Assembly: GCA_023388335.1 (NCBI GenBank)
Contig: JAEWGL010000260.1
Coordinates: 1 to 46,070, forward strand
Direction of reading: 5' to 3'
DNA length: 46,070 nt
Source of the DNA: Pseudomonadota bacterium
GTDB taxonomy: Bacteria; Pseudomonadota; Gammaproteobacteria; Pseudomonadales; Pseudomonadaceae
Numbering within the stretch: position 1 is the stretch's first letter; every line of letters begins with the position of its first letter. This document shows, piece by piece, positions 26,828 through 33,898 of the stretch. A program made the position numbers and the translations under genes. The notes under the pieces were generated by a model. The model was not told the origin of the DNA. It saw nothing but the letters and a program-made list of their open reading frames with translations, and ran no database searches.

Positions 26828-27997
26828 ATGACCCTGCATCTGACCTGGTGTGATTCCCTCAACGGTGATGACTTCCCCGTCGTCGAATACGAGCAACTGC
26901 GCCGCCGCCTGCCCGGTAGCACACCCTTCAACCACTTGGGCTGGCTGCGCGCTGCCGAGCAGGCGTTGCTGCCCGGCCAGCGGTTGCAAGTCCTGCTGGG
27001 TCGCCAGCACGGCCGGCTGTGCCTGTGCCTGCCGCTGGTGCGTGAACGCGAAGCCTTCGGTCCGGTACGCCTGCCTGTGGTGCGCCACCTGGGTTACCCC
27101 CTGAGCGACCGCATCGCCCTGCTCATCGACCTGCCGGAGGGGGATGCCGCACAGGTCCTGGGCGCTATCCGCAAGCGCCTGCCCCACGCCGTGCTGCAAC
27201 TGAGCGAAGTGCCCGGCGACGCTGAGGTTGGCGGCTGGCTAGAGCGTTGGGCGGGACATAGCTCCACCCATGAACAGCACCTGACCTGCAAGGTGCCGGT
27301 GCACCGCATCTGTGAGAGCGACCGCCAGGAGGTCAGCGGCGATCCGCGCTACAAGCTGCGCCGGGCGCGCAAGCGCATCGCCAACTGCGGCGCGCAGGTG
27401 CGTCGGGTAATGGCCACGTCCGAAAACATCAAGAGCCTGCTGGATGCCATCAGCGCCGTTGAAGCGGCGAGCTGGAAAGGCGACGACGACGTCGGCATCT
27501 TCTCCGGCGAGCAGCGCCAGCAGTGGATGTATCAGGCCTTCACCGCGCTGGCGGCCGAAGGCCTGGTGTGCCTGGTGCTGCTGGAGCTCGACGGGCGCTG
27601 CATCAGTTACCGCCTGGGCCTGGTCGAGCGCGGCCGGGTCTATGACTACAACCTGGCCTTCGAGCCCGCCTACCGGGACCTGGGCAGTGGCCGGGTGTTG
27701 CTGGAGGAGTGGATTCATTGGGGGCTCGACGACGGCTGGCGCTGGATCGACGCCTCGCGGGTAAGCCTTGAGAACTCCAGCCATCAACTGCACGAACGCA
27801 TGACCGAACATCTCGAGCAGTGGCGCCTGAGCTATTACAGCTGGCGTCCCGACGGCCTCGCCCTAGGCCTGGCCCTGCGCTGCTGGCACTGGCTCAAGCC
27901 GCGCCTGCGCCAGCGCCGTGCCGCCGTCGCCCAAAGCATTACCCCTACCCCGACACAGGAGCGTCCGGATGCCATCCCAGGTCATAGTCAACGCTGA
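26828..27997 (+). CDS. FemAB/CelD-like GNAT acyltransferase (Acetyltransf_6 type)
   Basis: A 389-residue protein of the double-GNAT type often found in cellulose and EPS clusters (CelD/BcsL-like). The N-terminal half has FNHLGWLRAAEQALLPGQ. The C-terminal GNAT domain has RYKLRRARKRI, AASWKGDDDVGIFSG, LLELDGRCISYRLGLVERG and YDYNLAFEPAYRDLGSGRVLLEE, the acyl-CoA-binding end of the fold. It follows the previous gene by two bases. The role is likely acylation of a sugar in the repeat unit or polymer. With two deacetylases in the same operon, it suggests the acyl decoration is remodelled. Substrate unknown. Confidence 0.82.
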   Translation: MTLHLTWCDSLNGDDFPVVEYEQLRRRLPGSTPFNHLGWLRAAEQALLPGQRLQVLLGRQHGRLCLCLPLVREREAFGPVRLPVVRHLGYPLSDRIALLIDLPEGDAAQVLGAIRKRLPHAVLQLSEVPGDAEVGGWLERWAGHSSTHEQHLTCKVPVHRICESDRQEVSGDPRYKLRRARKRIANCGAQVRRVMATSENIKSLLDAISAVEAASWKGDDDVGIFSGEQRQQWMYQAFTALAAEGLVCLVLLELDGRCISYRLGLVERGRVYDYNLAFEPAYRDLGSGRVLLEEWIHWGLDDGWRWIDASRVSLENSSHQLHERMTEHLEQWRLSYYSWRPDGLALGLALRCWHWLKPRLRQRRAAVAQSITPTPTQERPDAIPGHSQR

Positions 27998-28745
27998 CGA
28001 TTTCGGGCTGAACGCCCACACCAATGCCGTGATCCTGCATGCCTTCCAGGCAGGGCTGATCAGCTCGGCCACGGCCATGGCCAACATGCCGGCTTTCTCC
28101 AGCGCTTGCGTATTGGCCCAACAGCCGGCGCTGCGCGGGCGCATCGGCCTGCATTTCAACCTCACCTACGGCCGCCCGCTGAGCCAGGCGATCCTCGCCG
28201 AACCACGCTTCTGCACGGCGGACGGCCTGTTCGAGCTCGGCATCAAGCGCCGCACCCTGCGCCTGGGGCGCCGCGAGCGCGAGGCCGTCGAGCAGGAGCT
28301 GCAGGCCCAGTGGCAGCATTGCCTGGACCAGGGGCTCACGCCTAGTCATCTGGATTCGCATCAGCATGTGCACAATATCTGGCCGATTGGCGAGATCGTC
28401 GCCCGCTTTGCCGCCACCCAGGGCGTTCCGGTGCGCCTGGCGCGCAACGTCGGGCACAACATTGGCCTGGCCAAGCGCGTATTCAAGACCCTGCTCAACC
28501 AGCGCCTGCGCCAATTGAGCGGCGCCACCGCTGATCATGTCTGCACCCCCGCCGACCTGCGCGCCGGGCTGGCCCCACGGCACGGCGTCCTGGAGGTGGT
28601 GGCGCACCCCAGTGCCCTGGGCGGGCATGATTTTGGCGATGCCTATCTGGCCAGTGGCGAGTCGCTGAAAGCGCTGGTGGAGCACCACCTGGCCGGCGTG
28701 CCGCGGGTGGGGTATGGGGTGGTGGCAGGGCCGGTACTGGCCTGA
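27969..28745 (+). CDS. ChbG/HpnK (YdjC-like) carbohydrate deacetylase
   Basis: A 258-residue YdjC-superfamily deacetylase. Metal-binding motifs are clear: VNADDFGL at residues 6-13, HFNLTYG, and HLDSHQHVHN, giving the Asp and His ligands. Family knowledge: ChbG deacetylates chitobiose and HpnK acts on hopanoid GlcNAc; both remove N-acetyl groups from amino sugars. AGGAG (27957-27961) seven bases before ATG 27969 sets the start, so the gene overlaps the previous one by 29 bases. It is the last gene of the operon; a bidirectional hairpin follows. It is unrelated in fold to the CE4 deacetylase at 21879. Confidence 0.88.
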   Translation: MPSQVIVNADDFGLNAHTNAVILHAFQAGLISSATAMANMPAFSSACVLAQQPALRGRIGLHFNLTYGRPLSQAILAEPRFCTADGLFELGIKRRTLRLGRREREAVEQELQAQWQHCLDQGLTPSHLDSHQHVHNIWPIGEIVARFAATQGVPVRLARNVGHNIGLAKRVFKTLLNQRLRQLSGATADHVCTPADLRAGLAPRHGVLEVVAHPSALGGHDFGDAYLASGESLKALVEHHLAGVPRVGYGVVAGPVLA

Positions 28746-28754
28746 AGCCTGACG

Positions 28755-28794
28755 CCAAGAGGTCATTGCGCAGCAACGGGCAGTGACCTCTTGG
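28755..28794. terminator. Bidirectional hairpin at the end of the EPS operon
   Basis: CCAAGAGGTCATTGC (28755-28769) pairs with GCAGTGACCTCTTGG (28780-28794): 14 of 15 bases are Watson-Crick and one is a G-T wobble, with a 10-base loop. It sits between the convergent ends of the ChbG-like gene (28745) and the small minus-strand gene (28808). No T-tract follows on either side, so termination may be Rho-assisted. Confidence 0.65.
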
Positions 28795-28807
28795 TCTGCA
28801 CCGGGCC

Positions 28808-29113
28808 TCAGCTTCTGCGTACTGGCCCCGTCATCATGCCATGGGCCACGTCCTCGACCAGTGCCTTGGCCATGCCGCTGAGGTAGTGGGCGGCCCACAC
28901 GAGGTTATCGTCTCGCTCGATCCCGGCCTCCAGGGTGATCTTGTAGACGCAGCTCATCAGCACGGACGCCTGCTCCAGGGCGTATTCCGCGTCATGGCCT
29001 GGGGTGACCTTGAACAAGCGGTCGGCGATGCGTCCGCCGATGCCTTCGCCGAAGGTGCCGACGCCGCAGGTTTTCAGGTGTTTTTGGGGGGTGTTCGCTG
29101 AATCATTGCTCAT
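28808..29113 (-). CDS. Small DUF3077-like protein
   Basis: A 101-residue protein. The stretch DRLFKVTPGHDAEYALEQASVLMSCV followed by DDNLVWAAHYLSGMAKALVEDV (given here in two blocks) resembles the short Pseudomonas DUF3077 proteins: an FxVxPG turn, then an EALEQAS helix, then an ALHYLSEMAKAL-type helix. The function is unknown. GGAGG seven bases before the ATG supports the start. It is the second gene of a two-gene unit, 19 bases behind the DUF6124-like gene. The family assignment is from memory of the pattern. Confidence 0.72.
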   Translation of the reverse strand: MSNDSANTPQKHLKTCGVGTFGEGIGGRIADRLFKVTPGHDAEYALEQASVLMSCVYKITLEAGIERDDNLVWAAHYLSGMAKALVEDVAHGMMTGPVRRS

Positions 29114-29132
29114 ACATTACCTCCAGGTAGTC

Positions 29133-29369
29133 CTAGTGCCGCAACTGCACCCTGCTCAGGGCCATTTCAACCAGCCTGTGGGCGCTATCGATTTCATGCA
29201 TCGTGGCCAGGGTCAGGACCTGCCCCGGGGACTTGGGATGGACCGCGACGGCCTGTTGCGCCAGGGTCTGGGCGCAGGCCAGGTATTCCGAGGTCTGGAT
29301 GAGGATGTCTTCGAGGGAGGGGTTGGCGTCTTTGCCGTGAAGCGGTGGGTCTGGGACGATCTTCAACAT
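29133..29369 (-). CDS. Small DUF6124-like protein
   Basis: A 78-residue protein starting MLKIVPDPPLHGKD and continuing as a single helical region (LEDILIQTSEYLACAQTLAQQAV, then MHEIDSAHRLVEMAL). The MFKxxPNPP-type N-terminus is the signature of the small Pseudomonas DUF6124 family; its function is unknown. AAGGAG five bases before the ATG at 29369 fixes the start over an upstream in-frame ATG at 29399. It is paired with the DUF3077-like gene and diverges from the toxin-like gene across about 430 bp. Confidence 0.72.
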   Translation of the reverse strand: MLKIVPDPPLHGKDANPSLEDILIQTSEYLACAQTLAQQAVAVHPKSPGQVLTLATMHEIDSAHRLVEMALSRVQLRH

Positions 29370-29796
29370 GGAAACTCCTTTGCTCAGTGGAGCTGCCACG
29401 CACCGCTGTCAAACAGAGGGTGGCAGCTGTACGCGGGTTGACAGACCGGTAGCAAAGGAAAACCCGGCGCACACGAGGTGCCCCACGTACAACTGCCATA
29501 AAAGCATGTACAGATGGTTACTTTGCTGTGACGGCCTGTCAAAGCCGGTCGTTGAAATTGACAACGACCGGTCGAGACTAGAGCGCCGACGGAACCACTG
29601 CAATGGCAAAAAGGCGGTAAAAGTATGCTTGGGAAATGGACTACAAGAAATAAGGAAAGTCTGAAGATTTTCCTCGGTTCGCCCTCGATCGCGACACAAG
29701 GCCGCACACAGCGTCGCCAGTGGCAACAGCTATCTACCGCCGCGGCGCCCAGGACCTGAGGCCTGCTGAATGCCCCTCGAAACAGGAGCATTCACC
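29370..29796. other. 427-bp divergent intergenic region
   Basis: No gene is supported here; the open frames across it are overlapping shadows without ribosome-binding sites. It is less GC-rich than its surroundings and holds the layered palindrome at 29545-29571. On the minus strand, TTGACA (29537-29542) and TAACCA (29515-29520) with a 16-bp spacer form a weak promoter candidate for the two small genes. No convincing plus-strand promoter for the toxin-like gene was found. Confidence 0.45.
29545..29571. repeat. 10-bp perfect inverted repeat with overlapping palindrome
   Basis: CCGGTCGTTG (29545-29554) and CAACGACCGG (29562-29571) are exact reverse complements with a 7-base AT-rich centre AAATTGA. 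A second self-complementary block, CGACCGGTCG (29565-29574), overlaps the right arm. No T-tract follows, so a protein-binding operator between the divergent small genes and the toxin-like gene is more likely than a terminator. Confidence 0.55.
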
Positions 29797-32700
29797 ATGC
29801 CTTACCCAGAACCTGACCACCCGCACCGGGACCTGATCGAACGGCGCCTGCCCACCTGGACACGCCGGGCCCTGCCCGAGCACTGGCAATCCCTGCGTGA
29901 CAGCCATGTCCCAGCGCAAGGCCTGCCCGGCGCTGAAGCCGACTGGTTCGCCAACGCCGCGCCCGACCTGCGCGAGGCGGTACTGGCCAGCCAGGTGGCA
30001 CTGCGCCGGGCGCAACAGGACTTGGCGCGGTCGCTCAAAGGCCTGCAGCAGATCACGGAGTTCGCCGAACCGCTGCTCAAGGCGCGGTTGCTGGCCGAGC
30101 ACGCGTTCACGGCGCCGCTGGACGACTGCGAGCTGCTGCGCGTGCAGCAGACCTGGCACTGGCAAGGCGCGCGCTATCTCCACAGCCATCAACGTCAAGA
30201 CCTGTTGCAAGCAGCGCTGCAGAACTTCGCCGAAGACGCCGTCTTCGATACACAGAGTGCCGTGGCCCTGCGCGATGACATCAAGGTGCTGCCGATCACC
30301 GTGGAAGGCTCGGTATTCATCAGCCCGGACGTCCCGGCGGCGCAGATCCAGCTGCCCTCGGAGACTTACCAGGTGACCCCCCTGCCGCTGTCACCGGCCG
30401 CGTTCGCCGCGACCTGCCGCCAACTGGACCTGGGCCAGTGCTACCAGGCGCACCTGCAACACATCTTCGAATCGCCAGCCAACCAGGCGACGGTGCGCGG
30501 GCAGGCCATTGCCGTGCATCGGCAGCGACTGCGTGTGGCGGCAGACCTTGGCTACCTGCGCCATCACCTCAACGGCGTGGCCTGGGACGCGGTGCAGGCG
30601 CTGCTCGACGGCCAACCACAACCCTGCTGGCAAGTGAGTCTATTCGGTATCGTCCTGCACGAGGCGCTGATCATCGACGCCACAGCAGCGGGCCTGCTGC
30701 TGTATCTGCCAGGCAACGCCGCCGCGCTGCGCCTGTTCCCTAGCCTGGCCGCCTTGCATGCGGCGCTGACCAATGACTTGTGCGACCCTGCTTTTCGTCA
30801 AGACTTCATGACCTACCTGCCACTTGACCGGCTGGCGGATTTCTCCCAGCTGCTGCAGCAGAACCTCGGTGACGACCTGCATCTGCAGCGTATTCCTATC
30901 GGGCCTGGGCTATTCGACTTCCTGCAGGACGATTACCTGGGCCGCCTCAAGGCACAGGCTCGCTTGCTGGCCGTGCCCACAGCCGATGCCGACGAGCAGG
31001 CACGGCAACAGCGCCTGGCGCAGTGGGAAAATGTCGGCATGAACCTGTTGACCCTGGCCGGCTTCTTTATCCCCGCCGTGGGCAGCCTGATGCTGGCGGT
31101 CACGGCCTACCAACTGCTCGGCGAAGTCTACGATGGCTATGCGGCGTGGCGTATCGGCGACCGTCATCTGGCCCTGCGCCACCTGGAGGCAATCGGGCTG
31201 AATCTGGCATTGCTCGGCGGGCTGCACGTGGCTGGCAAGCTCGTGCCCAGGCTGTTCGCCAGCCCGTTGCTGGAATCGCTGGACGAGGTGCCCCTGGACG
31301 ATGGCAGCCACCGCCTGTGGCAGCCAGCGCTGACGCCCTATCGCAGCGAGATGCAGCTACCTGCCGACCTGAGTGCCAACGCCAAGGGCCAATACCTGCA
31401 TGAAGGCCGCGCCTTTATCCGCCTTGATGGCGAGCTGTACGAGCAGCGTTTCGATAGCCATACGGGGCAATGGCGCGTCGTTCATCCGCAGGACTCCGAG
31501 GCCTATGCGCCCCCGCTGGAGCACAACGATGAAGGTGCCTGGCGTGGCGAGCACGAGCAGCCACAAGCCTGGACCTACCCGCAGATGATACGTCGCCTGG
31601 GCGGCGACTGGCCCACGCTCGACGATGACGACCTGCACCTGGCAGGACAGATCAGTGGCGTAGGCAAGACGCGGCTGCAACAGATACACCTGCGCAACCA
31701 GCCGACCCCAGCCTTGCTGGCCGATACCCTGGCGCGCCTGGCCGCAGAGCGTGAGGTCGAGGCGCGGCTGGCGATCGCCCCGCAAGACGACGGCGCTGGC
31801 ATGTTCACCCAGGCTTACGAAGGTCGGCTTTTGGCTGATGACGCCACGCGGCGCCTTTGCCAGCAGTACCCGCGCCTGTCACCGCCCTTGGCCGATCGCC
31901 TGTTACGCCCGTTGGCCGGTGGGCAGCGCCAGGCCTGGACGAGCGAGGGGATACTGCCGGCCTTTGTGGGACAAGACATCGCCCAGGTACTCGACCAACT
32001 GCCGTTGGTCCGCGCCTTGGAGGGGCTGCACCTGCCTCGGTTGGCCGGCGAAGACAGCGAGCGTCTGGTGCTTGCCTGCCTTGAGCAGATGCCCGAATGG
32101 TCGAACGACCTGCGCCTGGAGCTGCGCGAGGGCAGCCCCCAAGGCCCGACGGTGTTCAGCGCCGGGCCGACACGGGCGACGACGCTGCGCATCGTGATTC
32201 GCTCCGCCGAAGGCTACGAGGCTGACCTCGGCGAGCGCCCGGCGCCCGCGCCGCGCCACCGTGACGTGTGCCGGGCAGTGCTCCAGGCACTGCCGCCCGA
32301 GCAGCGCCAGGCCTGGGCACTGGCTGTGGATGATGCCGCCGGGCTGCGCAGGCTGGTGCAGGCCCGGGCTGATCAATCACGTCCGGCATTGGCGCGCCAG
32401 CTGGCTCGGCCGGCCATGCGCAACGTGCGCTCCAGGGGCCTGCTGCGTGGCGGCGCACCGACCGATTATCCACCCCTGTCACCGCAGCGCGCTTCCCTGA
32501 GCGCCCGTTATCGGCGTCTCTATCCAGCGGCTTCCGACCAGCAGATCGAGCACGACCTAGCGCAATGGCGGCGCGAGCTCAGGACCCCGGAAGTCGAACT
32601 GCGCCACCGCGAAGAACGCCTGCGCCAGTTGCGTGAGTCCCTCGCCAACTGGTCCGGCCAGACCATTCGCCGCCAGCGTGCCGCGCGCGCCATCATCAAC

Positions 32701-33594
32701 GCTTGGCGTCAAGACGATACCTTGAGCCTGGCCGATGGCCGCCAGATCCAGTCGCTGAACCTCGATGGCCTCGAACTGGAAAACCATGACTTGACATCAC
32801 TGACACTGCCTGACGATTTTGCCCATGTGCGCATCCTCAACCTCAGCCGCAACCGGCAACTGGACCTGTTGCCGGCCTCGTTCCTGCAGCGCTTCGCCGA
32901 GCTACGGCAGCTGTACCTCAGTGGTTGCCGCCTGGACCATGTCCCGCTGGTCAACAACCCGAGCGCGCTGGAGTGGATCGACCTGCAGGAAAACCGCATT
33001 ACCTGGGACGATCAGGCCCAGGCGGCATTGGACAGTTATCCAGCATTGCGGGTGTTGGATCTGTCCGACAACCCGCTGCTGCGCGCTCCGAACCTCAGCG
33101 CCCTGCCCCGGCTGCACAGCCTGCACCTGTCCAACTGCAGCCTGACCCAGCTGCCCGAAGGCCTGCAGGTGATGGTGGAGCCTTCGGCCCTTGATCTTTC
33201 CGACAATCAGTTCAGCGCACTCCCGCAGTCCTTGCAGCTATCCAATGACGCTGCGCAGGCCATGCGCCTTGAAAGTCCCTGGTTGCCAGCGAACGTACAT
33301 GAGCAGATCGAGGCCTACTACGCGCAACATGGGGTAGACCTGCTGGTGGCCGACAGCGATTACGAGGAGCTGCTGGAGGACACCGACATGGCGCAATGGC
33401 AGATCTGGATGCACCTGCCGTTGCAGTACCGCCGCAATCTGCGAGCGCTGCTCGACACCGACGTCTACCTCGATCACCCAGAGCAAGCGCATGCCGAGCT
33501 GTGGCTGCGACTTCAGCTCATGGAGGCCAACCCGGCCTTTCGCGCTTACGCTTTGGCCAATCCGGCCGTCGAGCTGCTGCAGCTGAGGCTTTGA
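29797..33594 (+). CDS. Dermonecrotic-toxin-domain protein with leucine-rich repeats, lacking the NEL ligase domain
   Basis: A 1265-residue protein of the large Pseudomonas toxin-like family. A long N-terminal region (about residues 1-750) includes the dermonecrotic-toxin-type domain and a hydrophobic hairpin (NLLTLAGFFIPAVGSLMLAV, about 415-490). Leucine-rich repeats cover about 985-1150, for example LTLPDDFAHVRILNLSRN and LRVLDLSDNPLL. In related proteins the repeats are followed by a NEL E3 ubiquitin ligase domain with a catalytic Cys. Here only about 115 residues follow, and they contain no Cys. AGGAG eight bases before ATG 29797 favours this start over ATG 29770. No signal peptide is seen; secretion, if any, would use a specialised system. 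Its activity is unknown. Confidence 0.8.
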   Translation: MPYPEPDHPHRDLIERRLPTWTRRALPEHWQSLRDSHVPAQGLPGAEADWFANAAPDLREAVLASQVALRRAQQDLARSLKGLQQITEFAEPLLKARLLAEHAFTAPLDDCELLRVQQTWHWQGARYLHSHQRQDLLQAALQNFAEDAVFDTQSAVALRDDIKVLPITVEGSVFISPDVPAAQIQLPSETYQVTPLPLSPAAFAATCRQLDLGQCYQAHLQHIFESPANQATVRGQAIAVHRQRLRVAADLGYLRHHLNGVAWDAVQALLDGQPQPCWQVSLFGIVLHEALIIDATAAGLLLYLPGNAAALRLFPSLAALHAALTNDLCDPAFRQDFMTYLPLDRLADFSQLLQQNLGDDLHLQRIPIGPGLFDFLQDDYLGRLKAQARLLAVPTADADEQARQQRLAQWENVGMNLLTLAGFFIPAVGSLMLAVTAYQLLGEVYDGYAAWRIGDRHLALRHLEAIGLNLALLGGLHVAGKLVPRLFASPLLESLDEVPLDDGSHRLWQPALTPYRSEMQLPADLSANAKGQYLHEGRAFIRLDGELYEQRFDSHTGQWRVVHPQDSEAYAPPLEHNDEGAWRGEHEQPQAWTYPQMIRRLGGDWPTLDDDDLHLAGQISGVGKTRLQQIHLRNQPTPALLADTLARLAAEREVEARLAIAPQDDGAGMFTQAYEGRLLADDATRRLCQQYPRLSPPLADRLLRPLAGGQRQAWTSEGILPAFVGQDIAQVLDQLPLVRALEGLHLPRLAGEDSERLVLACLEQMPEWSNDLRLELREGSPQGPTVFSAGPTRATTLRIVIRSAEGYEADLGERPAPAPRHRDVCRAVLQALPPEQRQAWALAVDDAAGLRRLVQARADQSRPALARQLARPAMRNVRSRGLLRGGAPTDYPPLSPQRASLSARYRRLYPAASDQQIEHDLAQWRRELRTPEVELRHREERLRQLRESLANWSGQTIRRQRAARAIINAWRQDDTLSLADGRQIQSLNLDGLELENHDLTSLTLPDDFAHVRILNLSRNRQLDLLPASFLQRFAELRQLYLSGCRLDHVPLVNNPSALEWIDLQENRITWDDQAQAALDSYPALRVLDLSDNPLLRAPNLSALPRLHSLHLSNCSLTQLPEGLQVMVEPSALDLSDNQFSALPQSLQLSNDAAQAMRLESPWLPANVHEQIEAYYAQHGVDLLVADSDYEELLEDTDMAQWQIWMHLPLQYRRNLRALLDTDVYLDHPEQAHAELWLRLQLMEANPAFRAYALANPAVELLQLRL

Positions 33595-33599
33595 AGCGG

Positions 33600-33725
33600 C
33601 TACCGCGCGGGTGGCGGCGCCGTGTCCGGCCGATGCCAACCAGCGCTGCAACGCCTGGGCGGCATCGGCCGGGCCATGAGCAAGCCCTGGCCCTGATCGC
33701 AGCCGGCGTTGCGCAGGAAGTCGGC
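33600..33725 (-). pseudogene. C-terminal remnant of an EAL-domain (c-di-GMP phosphodiesterase) gene
   Basis: On the minus strand, codons from 33725 read ADFLRNAGCDQGQGLLMARP, matching the end of EAL domains (AxxLRxxGCDxGQGYLFxRP). Beyond this, the plausible continuation ADAAQALQRWLASAGH is in another frame, so a one-base frameshift is implied. Upstream, a TGA lies six codons before the match, and nothing resembling the preceding EVVAEGVET segment is present. Only about 42 codons remain, between the toxin-like gene and gapN. This is the only recognisable content of the 304-bp gap before 33899. Confidence 0.7.
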
Positions 33726-33898
33726 CGTCGGCACTGATCAGCTGAATGGGGACCTCATGGGCCTGCGATCAGGGGCGATTGAACTTGGATCAGCGCGCTT
33801 AGGGCAATAGTGGGCCAGACTGGCCTTTTTCCTCAGGACGGGGTTATCCTCGGACTGAATCGTTTCATTACTGCTCAAGACAACGAGGTGCTGCGCGC

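Noticed and set aside
29558..29586. A sigma-70 promoter for the toxin-like gene starting at TTGACA 29558-29563
   Set aside because: No -10 sequence of any quality occurs at 15-19 bp; the TTGACA overlaps the palindrome centre by chance.
29384..29791. Short minus-strand frames in the gap before the toxin-like gene
   Set aside because: No ribosome-binding sites or motifs; the frames overlap each other and the region has regulatory-looking palindromes instead.
33241..33594. A NEL ubiquitin-ligase domain at the end of the LRR protein
   Set aside because: The tail is only about 115 residues and contains no Cys. No NEL continuation is found in any frame downstream, where an antisense EAL fragment lies.
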